NCBI GenBank assembly: GCA_024233085.1
Contig: JACKQC010000011.1
Location: 1-64,000, forward strand
Direction of reading: 5' to 3'
Length of the DNA: 64,000 nucleotides
DNA from: Akkermansiaceae bacterium
GTDB lineage: Bacteria; Verrucomicrobiota; Verrucomicrobiia; Verrucomicrobiales; DEV007
In this document: piece after piece, positions 53,779-62,764 of the stretch
Layout of the letters: each line of letters starts with the position of its first letter
Numbering within the stretch: position 1 is the stretch's first letter
Position numbers and translations under genes: made by a program
The notes under the pieces: model-generated
The model's input: the letters and a program-made list of their open reading frames with translations, nothing else
Database searches by the model: none
Told to the model about the DNA's origin: nothing

Positions 53779-55629
53779 ATGCGCCGATTCCCGCTCTCGT
53801 GTCTGATTTTTCTCGCCATGCTCGCCGCATCCAGCCTCAACGCGGCGGATGGCAAACCCAATGTCCTGCTGATCTACTCAGACGACCACGGATGGGCCGA
53901 CCTCGGCATCCAAGGCGTGGACCAAGACATCCGCACGCCGAATCTCGATCAACTGGCTCGGGACGGTGTCTTGTTCAAGCGCGGCTACGTCACCGCGCCT
54001 CAGTGTGTCCCCTCTCGGGCCGGCGTCATCACCGGACGCTACCAACAACGCTTCGGGGTCGAGGACAACAAGCATGGTCCTCTGCCGTTGTCGGAGATCA
54101 CCATCGCGGAGCGACTCCAGCCGGCGGGTTATGTGAGTGGCTGGGTGGGCAAGTCGCACCTCGACATCGGTTCCGATGATGGTGGGAAGGGCGGCAAAGC
54201 GAGCCGCATCCTGCCCGATCACATGCCCCAGCACCAGGGGTTTGCGGAATATTTCCGGGGCGAACTGCGGCAGTTCTACGCCTCGCACGATCTCAAGGGC
54301 CAGCCCTTCGCCGACGCGCCTCACCTGGTGAGCGATGACCGCTTTCGCGTGGTCGTGCAGACCGAGGCGGCGCTTTCGTTTCTCGACCGCCGGGCGGGAA
54401 ATCCGGAGCAACCGTGGTTTCTCTACCTCGCCTGGTATGCCCCGCACGTGCCTCTTGAATCGCCCGAACCTTGGTTCTCGCGCACCCCGGAGAACCTGCC
54501 GCTGAAACGCCGCCAGGCCCTCTCCATGATCGCCGGTATGGACGACGGCCTCGGTCGGATTCGGGAAAAGCTGAAGGCGATGGGGCAGGAGGAAAACACG
54601 CTGATCTTTTTCATCGGCGACAATGGAGCACCCCTGGGTCCGGTGTGGGATGGCTCGATCAACCTGCCGATGATCGGGCAGAAAGGCATGGTGGCCGAGG
54701 GCGGAGTGCGCGTTCCCTTCGTGGCGGCGTGGCCGGGACACCTGCCCGCGGGCACGGTTTACGATCATCCTGTGATCAGTCTCGACGTCGCCGCCACGGC
54801 GGCGGCTCTCGCGGGATTGCCGGAGGACCCGCACCTCGATGGGGTGAACCTCGTTCCCTTTCTTACCGGAAAACGGCAGGGCTCGCCCCACGAAACCCTG
54901 TTCTGGCGCTGGGCCTCGCAGGCATCGGCACTGGAGATGCCCTACAAGCTGGTCAAACTCGGATCGCGTCCCGCGTTGCTCTATGATGTCACGACGCCCG
55001 AGGGCGAAAACCACCAGCGCGATCTCGCGGCCGCCCATCCGGAGGTGGTAGCCCGATTGGAGAAAAAACTCACCGCCTGGGCCGCCGGATTGCGGCCGCC
55101 CGGCCTATCCACCGAGGATTCGGGCTTTACCCGGCATCATGAGGAATTGTTCGCCGAGCACCACATGATCGCACCGCTGGCTGACGCCTCGTCTCCCGAC
55201 GAAGTCCCGGGTGCCGTTCAAGGCTGGTTCGCGCGCAATGGCAGCGTCGAGGCGAAAGACGGCGCGCTGCGGATCATCGGTGATCCCAAGGCCGCTCCGA
55301 ATGCCCGTCCTTTCATCGCCCGGACCGGATTCGATCTCATGGGGCCGGTGACCGCCACCCTGCGCCTGCGCGCGGCGAAAGCCGACGATGGCGCGGCCAG
55401 CCTGTCCTGGCGAACGAAGCAGGACACCTTCGCCAAACACCAGGTGGCGACCTTCCAGTGGCCGACCGGTCCCGAATTCCAAAACGTGAGCGTGAGTCTG
55501 CCCGAAGAGGCGCGCATCATTCACCTACGGATTCTTCCCCCTCGGGGCGCGGAGGGGCTGGAGATCGAGTCCATCGCGCTCAAAGACAACAAGGGCGCCG
55601 AACAGACGTTTCGCTTTCCGGCGCCTTGA
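53779..55629 (+). CDS. Sulfatase with C-terminal beta-sandwich extension, secreted
   Basis: 616 residues from ATG 53779 (MRRFPLSCLIFLAMLAASSLNA, a signal peptide). Asp35-Asp36 (YSDDHGWADLG) begin the metal site and C-V-P-S-R has Cys76. Where most sulfatases have GKWHLG, this one has VGKSHLDIG, so the lysine and histidine are kept and the Trp is replaced by Ser. The last 150 residues (about 465-616) form a Gly/Ala-rich beta region with alternating strands, possibly a jelly-roll sugar-binding module. It sits 49 bp before another sulfatase. Confidence 0.92.
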   Translation: MRRFPLSCLIFLAMLAASSLNAADGKPNVLLIYSDDHGWADLGIQGVDQDIRTPNLDQLARDGVLFKRGYVTAPQCVPSRAGVITGRYQQRFGVEDNKHGPLPLSEITIAERLQPAGYVSGWVGKSHLDIGSDDGGKGGKASRILPDHMPQHQGFAEYFRGELRQFYASHDLKGQPFADAPHLVSDDRFRVVVQTEAALSFLDRRAGNPEQPWFLYLAWYAPHVPLESPEPWFSRTPENLPLKRRQALSMIAGMDDGLGRIREKLKAMGQEENTLIFFIGDNGAPLGPVWDGSINLPMIGQKGMVAEGGVRVPFVAAWPGHLPAGTVYDHPVISLDVAATAAALAGLPEDPHLDGVNLVPFLTGKRQGSPHETLFWRWASQASALEMPYKLVKLGSRPALLYDVTTPEGENHQRDLAAAHPEVVARLEKKLTAWAAGLRPPGLSTEDSGFTRHHEELFAEHHMIAPLADASSPDEVPGAVQGWFARNGSVEAKDGALRIIGDPKAAPNARPFIARTGFDLMGPVTATLRLRAAKADDGAASLSWRTKQDTFAKHQVATFQWPTGPEFQNVSVSLPEEARIIHLRILPPRGAEGLEIESIALKDNKGAEQTFRFPAP

Positions 55630-55678
55630 AACGCCGCGCTCCGGTTGTCCTTCAATCCTCACCCATCCTTTTCCACTC

Positions 55679-57271
55679 ATGAAAAATACCGCCCTACTCG
55701 CCTCCCTGCTGCTGATCGGCCTCGCCGCCGCGGTTCCTTCCCTCGCCGAAGAGCGCCCGAACATTCTCTACATCATGTCGGACGACCACACGACGCAGGG
55801 TTTCGGCTGCTACGGGAGCCGCCTCGCCGCCCTGAATCCCACGCCGACGCTCGACCGTCTCGCCGCCGAGGGCATGCGTTTCGACCGGGTCTTCTGCAAC
55901 AACTCCATCTGCACTCCAAGCCGCGCCTCGATCATCACCGGACAGTATCCGCAGACCAACGGTGTCACCGACCTCGACGGCTCCATCGCGCCCGAGAAGC
56001 AATACCTGCCGATGGAGATGAAAAAGGCCGGTTACCTGACCGCCATGATCGGCAAGTGGCATCTCAAGGAGGAGCCCGCCGCCTTCGACTACTACTGCGT
56101 GCTGCCCGGCCAAGGAAAATACTTCGATCCCGAGTTCCGCGTGCGCGGTGACCAGCCTTGGCCCAAGAATACCTTCCTGCGCGAGGGGCACAGCAGCGAC
56201 GTCATCGCCGACCTCACCCTGGAATGGCTGGAGAAACGGGACAAGACCAAGCCCTTTTTCCTCATGCACCACTTCAAGGCGCCGCACGACATGTTCGAGT
56301 TCGCACCCCGCTACTCGGACTACCTCGCCGACGTGGAGATTCCCGAGCCGGACAACCTTTACGACCAGCCCGCGCCCGGCTTCGGTTCCGTGGCCACGCG
56401 CGGCGAGAACGACAGTCTCATCCACCACATCGGCACCTCCGTTTCCAAGCGCCATCCGGTGCGGAACTACGGCATCGACTTCGGGATCGATCCCTCCCTG
56501 TCCGATCGCGAATACACCCACCAAGCCTATCAGGAATACCTCAAGCGTTACCTGCGCTGTGTGAAGGGCGTGGACGACAACCTGACGCGGATTTTCGACT
56601 ACCTGAAAGAGCACGACCTCTTCGATAACACGATCATCGTCTACACCGGCGACCAGGGCTTCATGCTCGGAGAACACGACTACATCGACAAGCGCTGGAT
56701 GTACGAGGAGTCGATGCGCATGCCCTTCCTCGTGCGTTACCCGAAGCGGGTCAAGGCCGGCTCGGTGAACACCGACCTCATCAACAACACCGACTTCGCC
56801 CCCACCCTGCTCGAACTCGCCGGGGCCGGCGTGCCGGATTACATGCAGGGCCGCAGCTTCGCCGCCGCGCTTGACGGAAAGCCGCTCGAAAACTGGCGCA
56901 CCGCGACCTACTACCGCTACTGGATGCACCTGATGCACCACGACAATCCCGCCCACTTCGGAGTCCGCACCGCCGACTACAAGCTCATCTTCTATTACGG
57001 CCAGCCCGAGAAGGAGGAGAGCCTCGGCAAGTTGTCTATGCCGTGGCTGAAGGCGACATCCTACAAGATCGAACCGACGCCACCTGCCTGGGAACTCTAC
57101 GACCTGAGGAAGGATCCTACGGAGATGCACAACCAGTATGGCAATCCCGACTACGCCGACACGATTCGCGACCTGAAAGCCCAGCTCCAACAACTGCGCA
57201 CCGACCTACACGAGACCGACGAATCCCGGCCGCACATCCAGCGGGTGATCGATACCCATTGGGACGATTGA
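55679..57271 (+). CDS. Sulfatase (type I, formylglycine-dependent), secreted
   Basis: 530 residues with a signal peptide (MKNTALLASLLLIGLAAAVPSLA). Asp35-Asp36 (MSDDHTTQGFGCYG) begin the metal site and C-T-P-S-R has Cys78. GKWHLKEEP, HHFKAPHDMFEFAPRY and YTGDQGFMLGEHDYIDKRWMYEES are typical of the sulfatase branch that includes heparan/choline sulfatase-like enzymes. The full C-terminal subdomain is present (ELYDLRKDPTEMHNQYGN). Last gene of the plus-strand polysaccharide block. Confidence 0.93.
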   Translation: MKNTALLASLLLIGLAAAVPSLAEERPNILYIMSDDHTTQGFGCYGSRLAALNPTPTLDRLAAEGMRFDRVFCNNSICTPSRASIITGQYPQTNGVTDLDGSIAPEKQYLPMEMKKAGYLTAMIGKWHLKEEPAAFDYYCVLPGQGKYFDPEFRVRGDQPWPKNTFLREGHSSDVIADLTLEWLEKRDKTKPFFLMHHFKAPHDMFEFAPRYSDYLADVEIPEPDNLYDQPAPGFGSVATRGENDSLIHHIGTSVSKRHPVRNYGIDFGIDPSLSDREYTHQAYQEYLKRYLRCVKGVDDNLTRIFDYLKEHDLFDNTIIVYTGDQGFMLGEHDYIDKRWMYEESMRMPFLVRYPKRVKAGSVNTDLINNTDFAPTLLELAGAGVPDYMQGRSFAAALDGKPLENWRTATYYRYWMHLMHHDNPAHFGVRTADYKLIFYYGQPEKEESLGKLSMPWLKATSYKIEPTPPAWELYDLRKDPTEMHNQYGNPDYADTIRDLKAQLQQLRTDLHETDESRPHIQRVIDTHWDD

Positions 57272-57439
57272 GAGGACCTTCGAGCGATCGGCGGGCAATT
57301 TTCCGACGCCCGCGATCGCCGCCCACGACCACACGGACCACGAACCCTGAAAGGAGCGAAAGACGCAGGTCACCGACCCGCCGATACTCGCCGCCAGATC
57401 GATTGGAGCTCTTGAGCCGCATTCCCATTTTTATGCCTC

Positions 57440-57634
57440 ATGAAAATGACCATCAAACTACCCGATGAGATTTTCCAGAGGCCGAAACTGCTCGCGACGG
57501 AACAACGCAAGGCGCTGAAAGACCTGATGCCCGAAGCCCTCTGTTGTTTTCTGGATGCCTCCGGCGAGATAGCCACGAAAACCCGCAAAGCTAACCTAAA
57601 ACGCGCAGGCAGGCGACCAACACCGAGCCCATGA
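57440..57634 (+). CDS. VapB-like ribbon-helix-helix antitoxin, probably a relic
   Basis: 64 residues (MKMTIKLPDEIFQRPKLLATEQRKALKDLMPEALCCFLDA...). The first half follows the MKTTI-LPD-L-RRAK-LA--QGRSLKDL-TEAL pattern of RHH antitoxins, with a Pro at the position usually Ala (QRPKLL) and another in LKDLMPEAL, both expected to disturb helices. No intact toxin gene follows; a short frame at 57668-57766 contains FLDTNNPNY, which may be a PIN scrap. Expression and function are doubtful. Confidence 0.5.
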   Translation: MKMTIKLPDEIFQRPKLLATEQRKALKDLMPEALCCFLDASGEIATKTRKANLKRAGRRPTPSP

Positions 57635-57913
57635 AGCCGCTCAGCCGGGAGGAGGCTCACGACCGCTGAGGACTTTCTCGATACCAACAACCCGAATTAC
57701 GGACGAAGTGGGAGCATGATGACCCATGACCTCGGGGACGCCGAATTCCTTATAAACGGCTTTTAAACGGCTTTATTTGACAAATTGGCGATTAATCAGG
57801 TTTTAACCGGAAATAAAATCAATGACTGATTCCGCGCCTTTTTGACCGTTTTATTCCGTGAAAAGGCGGTTTTATTGTGAAAAATAATTATAATCCCGTC
57901 TATATTCGGTCTT
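57635..57913. other. 279-bp AT-rich region upstream of hipB
   Basis: Holds a possible PIN-toxin remnant (57668-57766, FLDTN), tandem 11-bp repeats (57754-57775) and, next to hipB, two further direct repeats and a TATAAT box. Much lower in GC than the surroundings. Confidence 0.55.
57846..57884 (+). promoter_or_regulatory. Direct repeats beside a TATAAT box, candidate hipB operator/promoter
   Basis: CCGTTTTATTCCGTGAAAA (57846-57864) and CGGTTTTATTGTGAAAAA (57867-57884) are near-identical direct repeats. TATAAT lies at 57889-57894, 20 bp before the hipB start. HipB-type regulators repress their own operon, so these could be operators. No good -35 box is seen. Confidence 0.5.
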
Positions 57914-58183
57914 ATGAAAGAGTTGGAACAATTCGGGGAACGACTTCGCCGAGAACGAATCGCACAACATCATCGGCAAGCCGAATTGGCGGCGCTGGCC
58001 GGCGTTAGCCAGGACGCGCTTTCGTCGCTCGAAAACGGTCGACCGGTGACGACGCAGACCCTGGTCCGGGTGCTGGCCGCTCTCGGGTTCGACCACGCCT
58101 TTTCGGAGATGCTGCCGGAGGCGGTTCCCAGTCCGATCGACTTGCAGAAACTGGAGGGCAAACAACGTCAGCGGGTGCGCTAG
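57914..58183 (+). CDS. hipB: HipB-like antitoxin, XRE-family helix-turn-helix
   Basis: 89 residues. The helix-turn-helix is in residues 8-60 (FGERLRRERIAQHHRQAELAALAGVSQDALSSLENGRP). The C-terminus (QKLEGKQRQRVR) is basic. The gene is the first of a hipBA-type operon: with the IS630 insertion removed, its TAG stop is followed after 12 nt by the hipA start. The IS630 element begins at the last base of this stop codon, and the stop is kept because the element starts with G. The protein should still be made and may now repress an interrupted operon. Confidence 0.82.
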   Translation: MKELEQFGERLRRERIAQHHRQAELAALAGVSQDALSSLENGRPVTTQTLVRVLAALGFDHAFSEMLPEAVPSPIDLQKLEGKQRQRVR

Positions 58184-59373
58184 TGTAGTGTTTCATAAAT
58201 AGCTATACAAAACAATACGGCGTTGTATGCTTGGGGCATGGCTAGGCCGATCCGTGCGCTTGCAATCGATTCCGATCAAATGAAGAGGCTCAAATCCGTC
58301 ACCGACGGGCGTTCCAGCCCTCAACGGATGGTCATGCGAGCCAACATCGTGTTGCTTCGCGGTCAGGGTTTTTCCCAGCGGGAAGTGGCCACCCGTCTAC
58401 AAGTGGAACGCGTCGTGGTCTCAAAATGGGAAAACCGTTTCCGCAAGGAAGGTATCGCCGGACTTGATGAGCGACAGCGCAGCGGCAGGCCGCCACAGGT
58501 TGCGCAGGCCACCAAGGCGGCCATTCTCGATGAAGCCGTCCGTCCGCCCAAACCCCTGAGCCGCTGGAGCACCCGCACCATGGCCAAAGCCAAAGGGGTC
58601 TCAAACGCCACCGTCCATCGCCTGTGGAGGGCCAACGACATCAAGCCGCATCTCACACGGACTTTCAAACTCTCCAACGACAAGGACTTCGAACCCAAAT
58701 TCTGGGATGTCATCGGGCTCTATCTGAATCCTCCGGACAAGGCCCTGGTGTTTTGCTGTGACGAGAAGAGCCAGTGCCAGGCCCTCGAGCGCACACAGCC
58801 CGGCCTGCCGCTGGGGATCGGACACGTGCGCACCTCCACCCATGACTACATCCGGCATGGCACGCTCACGCTTTTCGCGGCACTCAACTATCTCGACGGC
58901 AGGATCATCGGCCGCACCGCGCAGCGCCACACCCACGCCGAATGGCTCGACTTTCTCAAACAGATCGACCGTGAGGCGCCGGAAGGGCTGAGCCTCCACA
59001 TGGTCATCGACAACTACTCCACCCACAAACACCCGAAGGTCAAAAGCTGGATCAAGTGGCGCAACCAGCGGCATGCCAAGGCGCATGGAGCCGAGCGCAT
59101 CGTTCTGCACTTCACCCCGACCTCTTCATCGTGGATGAACCTCGTCGAACGATTCTTCCGCGACCTGACCGAAGACGCCATCCGCGAGGGAAGCTTCACG
59201 AGCATCCGGGACCTGGAACAAACGATCGAAAGCTACCTCTCCGAGCGGGACGAAAATCCGAAACGCTACGTCTGGAAAGCCGAAGGACAGGAGATCCTCG
59301 CAAAAATCCATCGCGCTCGAACCGCCATGAACCAATCCCCGGGTTATGTGTAGCTATTTTGCAAACACTACAC
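58183..59373 (+). mobile_element. IS630-family insertion sequence (1191 bp) between hipB and hipA
   Basis: The ends are inverted repeats beginning GTGTAGTGTTT at the left (58183) and, on the other strand, at the right (59373). TA dinucleotides lie on both sides (58181-58182 and 59374-59375), the target duplication of IS630/Tc1-type elements. It carries one transposase gene. It separates hipB from hipA and would break their translational coupling. Confidence 0.92.
58238..59353 (+). CDS. IS630-family transposase
   Basis: 371 residues from ATG 58238; a TTG 15 bp upstream is possible. Two helix-turn-helix regions (FSQREVATRLQVERVVVSKW and AKGVSNATVHRLWR) precede a DDE_3-type catalytic core: Asp in VFCCDEKSQCQA, Asp in LHMVIDNYSTHKHP, Glu in SSSWMNLVERFFRDL. 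Full length and open, so probably active. The surrounding inverted repeats and TA duplications are intact. Confidence 0.95.
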   Translation: MARPIRALAIDSDQMKRLKSVTDGRSSPQRMVMRANIVLLRGQGFSQREVATRLQVERVVVSKWENRFRKEGIAGLDERQRSGRPPQVAQATKAAILDEAVRPPKPLSRWSTRTMAKAKGVSNATVHRLWRANDIKPHLTRTFKLSNDKDFEPKFWDVIGLYLNPPDKALVFCCDEKSQCQALERTQPGLPLGIGHVRTSTHDYIRHGTLTLFAALNYLDGRIIGRTAQRHTHAEWLDFLKQIDREAPEGLSLHMVIDNYSTHKHPKVKSWIKWRNQRHAKAHGAERIVLHFTPTSSSWMNLVERFFRDLTEDAIREGSFTSIRDLEQTIESYLSERDENPKRYVWKAEGQEILAKIHRARTAMNQSPGYV

Positions 59374-59388
59374 TAGATCGTCTGAGCG

Positions 59389-60492
59389 ATGGCAAACCAA
59401 TTTGCAGACGTGATCTATCACGGTCGAAAAGCGGGAGTCGCCTACTGGGATTCCGCTCGCCGGGTCGGCGTCTTCGAATACACGCCGGAATTCGTCGCCG
59501 ATGGCGTCGAGCTGGCTCCGTTGCGGATGCCGCTTCGTCGCGGGCCATTTCAGTTTCCGAATCTTCACGAGTCCTTCTCCGCGCTGCCCGGTTTGCTGGC
59601 GGATTGTCTGCCCGACACCTACGGAAATGCCCTCATCGATGAATGGCTGCGCCAGCAGGGCCGAGCGCCGGAGGATTTCTCGCCCGTCGAGCGTCTCTGC
59701 TATCTGGGCAGTCGCGGGATCGGAGCGCTCGAGTTTTTGCCCTCGATGCGGAAGGTGTCGACCAAAGCGGAGCGGGTCGAGATCGACCGCTTGGTGGAGT
59801 TGGCCTCGCAGGCACTCGCCGTGAAGGAGGGATTGGCCTCCGAGTTGGAGGGCGAATCGGATTTGAATGACATCCTGCGGGTCGGGACCTCGGCCGGCGG
59901 GGCGCGGGCCAAGGCGGTGATCGCCTGGAATCCGCGGACCGGTGAAGTCCGATCCGGACAGGCCGCCGCGCCGCCCGGATTCGAGCATTGGCTCCTGAAA
60001 TTCGACGGCGTTTCGACCTCCTTCGATGGAGTGCGCGACCCGCAGGGCTACGGCCGCATCGAATACGCCTATCACCTGATGGCCCGCGCCGCCGGGATCG
60101 ACATGATGCCCTGCCGTTTGTTTGAGGAAGGCGGGCGCGCCCACTTCATGACCCGCCGCTTCGATCGCCCCGATGACGGGAGCAAAGTCCATTTCGCCTC
60201 CCTCTTCGGCATCGGGCATTTGTCCTACGCCGCCCCCGGGAGCCACCGTCATGCCTACGAAGACTACTTCCGCATCATCGACGCCCTGAACTTGAAGCCG
60301 GAGGAACGGATCGAGGGATACCGGCGCATGGTCTTCAACGTCCTCGGCTGCAATCGGGACGACCACACCAAGAATTTCGGATTTCTGTTCGAAGAGTCCG
60401 AGAAACGCTGGCGGTTGGCACCGGCCTACGATGTGACCTACGCGCACAACCCCGCGCCCGGAAAATGGACTGCCACCCAGCAACTCTCGGTC
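59389..60492 (+). pseudogene. hipA: HipA-like kinase toxin, 5' part, interrupted by IS66
   Basis: Residues 1-368 of a HipA-like Ser/Thr kinase. SAGGARAKAVIAW (168-180) is the nucleotide loop region, WLLKFD (201-206) holds the ATP-binding Lys, NRDDHTKN (322-329) is the catalytic loop and Asp348 in APAYDVTY is the metal ligand. The frame ends at 60492, where an IS66-family element begins. It remains open into the element, in frame with its second gene, giving an ORF to 61137. The missing C-terminus is at 62765-62974. The kinase core residues are present but the C-terminal helices are lost. Confidence 0.9.
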
Positions 60493-60559
60493 GTAAGCGG
60501 GGAAAATACGCCCCCCGACGACCGCTGGCCGGTTGGTGGAATCGGGTCACGTTCTGGGG

Positions 60560-60763
60560 ATGGCCAAGAAGACCAAATCCAAGCCGTGGCGCGTCGCCGA
60601 CGTGACCTTCGTCGAAATCGAGATCTCCCATCCCACCGACCGACAACTGCGCGTCGAGTTCGAGTGCGGCCTGCGCATCGTCATCGCCGAGGAAAGACAG
60701 ATTCCGCTGGCCGCCCGCCTCATCGATACGCTGCGCGCCGGAAAGGAGGGCGGCCCGCGATGA
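60560..60763 (+). CDS. IS66 accessory protein (tnpA-like)
   Basis: 67 residues from ATG 60560 (MAKKTKSKPWRVADVTFVEI). Small accessory gene of IS66 elements, shorter than many homologues; its role in transposition is not well defined. Its stop codon overlaps the start of tnpB by 3 bp (60760-60763). Confidence 0.75.
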   Translation: MAKKTKSKPWRVADVTFVEIEISHPTDRQLRVEFECGLRIVIAEERQIPLAARLIDTLRAGKEGGPR

Positions 60764-61137
60764 TCGGTTTCCCCGCCGGAGTGCGCGTCCACCTCGCCGT
60801 CGAACCCCACGACATGCGCAAGTCCTTCAACGGTCTGACGGCCCTCGCGCGGGAGCTGGTTTCCCGCGGCCTGGAGGACGGGGCGATGTTTGCTTTTACC
60901 AACAAACGGCGCAACCGCCTGAAAATACTCTACTACGACCGCACGGGCGTCTGCGTGCTGGCCAAACGGCTCGAGGCGGGCACTTTCTCCTGGCCAAAGG
61001 CCTCGTCGGCGGGCTCGCCAAGCCTTTCGTTGGCCCCCGAGGCGCTGCAGTTGCTCCTCGACGGAATCGATCTGCGGGGCGCCAAGATGCGCCCCTGGTA
61101 CGAACGGCGGGAGCCAGCCGAAAAAAGATCCGCCTAA
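60760..61137 (+). CDS. tnpB: IS66 family accessory protein TnpB
   Basis: 125 residues (MIGFPAGVRVHLAVEPHDMRK). The conserved HDMRKSFNGL and FAFTNKRRNRLKILYYDRTG blocks of IS66 Orf2 are present. Starts on an ATGA overlap with the preceding gene. It is also in frame with the disrupted hipA 5' part. Confidence 0.93.
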   Translation: MIGFPAGVRVHLAVEPHDMRKSFNGLTALARELVSRGLEDGAMFAFTNKRRNRLKILYYDRTGVCVLAKRLEAGTFSWPKASSAGSPSLSLAPEALQLLLDGIDLRGAKMRPWYERREPAEKRSA

Positions 61138-61260
61138 AGTGGCGATCGTTCTGGCAATGGGAGGATCGCGTGCTATGACTAACGCATCGAATCCCCGGAG
61201 CAAATCATCGCGCGCCAGGCGCGGGAAATCGAGCTTCTCAAGCAGAAGGTCGATTTTCTG

Positions 61261-62718
61261 ATGCGCCGTCTCTTTGGATCAAAGAGCGAAAAGATCGACG
61301 AGGCGCAGCTCAAGCTGTTGTTGGAGGACGGCCTGCCGCCCGAACCGCCGGGAAAAGCGCCGGCCTCCTCCGACGGGGACGCCCCGGGGGAGGCCGCGGA
61401 AGTCGGCGGCGCAAAGGCTGACAAAGCCAGGCGCGGGCGGGGCGGCCACCGCTCGCGCATCACCGGTTTGGACAGGCTGGAGGTGGAACTCACCGAGGAC
61501 ATCCCCGCCCTGGTCAAGGAAGATCCGGAAGCCTTCGAGCGCTGCGGCGAGGAGGTTACCGACCAGCTCGACGTGACGCCACCGCGCTACTTCATCAGGC
61601 GGGTGGTGCGGCCGGTCTTCCGCCGCAAGGTGGCCCGTCACCTGCCGCCGGTGGTGGCCCCGGCGCCGGCCACCCCGTTGGTGGGCGGCCTGCCCGCCGC
61701 CGGACTGCTGGCTCATCTGCTGGTGGGCAAGTATGTCGATCACCTGCCGCTTTATCGTCAGCAGGGGATTTTTCGGCGAAGCGGGCTGGATATCCCGCGG
61801 GACCTGATCGTCCATTGGATCCACCAGGCCATCGAACTGGTGCTGCCGGTGGCTCAAGCCATCCGGGCCGAGACGCTCGCCTGCGACTACCTTCAAGTGG
61901 ACGAAACCACGGTGCGCTATCTGCGTCCCGGAACCGGGAAATCGTGGATGGGATACCTTTGGCAGGCGCGATGTCCCGGTGGTGGTGGCGTCTTCTATCA
62001 CTGGGGCGTGGGCCGGAGCCGCGATGAACTGGTCGAGTGCATCGGCGAAGACTTCGCCGGGCATGTGCAGTGCGACGCCTACGGGGTCTACGAGACCTAC
62101 GCACGGACCCGTCCCGAGGTGCGGCTCATCGCTTGCCTGGCCCATATTCGGCGTGGCTTTGTCGATTCGCTCAAGGCGGGGCCCTGCCGGCACGCGGCGT
62201 TGGTGGTCCATTTGATCGGGCAACTATACCGGATCGAGGCCGACCTGCGGGAGCGGAAAGCCGGCCCCGCCCTGCGCGAGAGTGAGCGGGCGTGGCGGAG
62301 CGCGCCGTTGGCGCGTCGCATCGGCAGGGTGCTGCGGGTGCTGCTGCCCAAACATCGCCCAGCCAGCGCGACGGGCAAGGCGTTGGCTTACGCGGCGCGG
62401 CATTGGGAAAAGTTCGCGCGTTACCTGGAGGACGGCCGATTCGAAATCGACAACAACCTGGTCGAAAACGGGATGCGCCCGATAAAGCTGGGGATGAAGA
62501 ACTGGCTGTTTTTTGGAGCCGAGGGCGCCGGCCACCACGCGGCGGCGATCTACACGTTGGTGGAGAACTGCAAAGCCCAAGGCCTGCCGGTCGAGCGTTA
62601 CCTCAAGGAACTGCTCAGTGTGCTGCCCGGAGTCAACGATCCGGAGATCATCGCCTCGCTCACCCCGGCCCGCGTCGCCAACGCCCGCCGCCCCGAAAGC
62701 GCCCGTTACGCGGCGTGA
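61261..62718 (+). CDS. tnpC: IS66 family transposase TnpC, N-terminus probably disrupted
   Basis: 485 residues from ATG 61261 (MRRLFGSKSEKIDEAQLKLL). The DDE core is visible: Asp in CDYLQVDETTVRYL, Asp in VQCDAYGVYETYA and Glu in DNNLVENGMRPIKLG. Coding similarity extends upstream of the ATG (EQIIARQAREIELLKQKVDFL), but that frame meets a TAA at 61180-61182. The ATG at 61175 is one frame off, and one extra A near 61185 would join it in frame. So the first 28 or so residues may have been lost by a 1-nt deletion, or the shorter form is made. Confidence 0.85.
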   Translation: MRRLFGSKSEKIDEAQLKLLLEDGLPPEPPGKAPASSDGDAPGEAAEVGGAKADKARRGRGGHRSRITGLDRLEVELTEDIPALVKEDPEAFERCGEEVTDQLDVTPPRYFIRRVVRPVFRRKVARHLPPVVAPAPATPLVGGLPAAGLLAHLLVGKYVDHLPLYRQQGIFRRSGLDIPRDLIVHWIHQAIELVLPVAQAIRAETLACDYLQVDETTVRYLRPGTGKSWMGYLWQARCPGGGGVFYHWGVGRSRDELVECIGEDFAGHVQCDAYGVYETYARTRPEVRLIACLAHIRRGFVDSLKAGPCRHAALVVHLIGQLYRIEADLRERKAGPALRESERAWRSAPLARRIGRVLRVLLPKHRPASATGKALAYAARHWEKFARYLEDGRFEIDNNLVENGMRPIKLGMKNWLFFGAEGAGHHAAAIYTLVENCKAQGLPVERYLKELLSVLPGVNDPEIIASLTPARVANARRPESARYAA

Positions 62719-62764
62719 CGCGCCCCGTCAAAAAGGGGGACATATACTCCGCTTACTCTCGGTC

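Larger units (their letters stand above)
60493..62756 (+). mobile_element. IS66-family insertion sequence (2264 bp) in hipA
   Basis: Left end GTAAGCGGGGAAAATACGCC and right end (reverse strand) GTAAGCGGAGTATATGTCCC are imperfect inverted repeats. The 8 bp TCTCGGTC is found directly outside both ends (60485-60492 and 62757-62764), a perfect target duplication of the length made by IS66 elements. It carries the usual three genes. Removing it and one repeat restores an unbroken hipA frame. Confidence 0.97.

Noticed and set aside
54890..54906. AACCCTGTT in the sulfatase gene at 53779-55629
   Set aside because: A single half-arm with no partner arm at the expected spacing; chance match.
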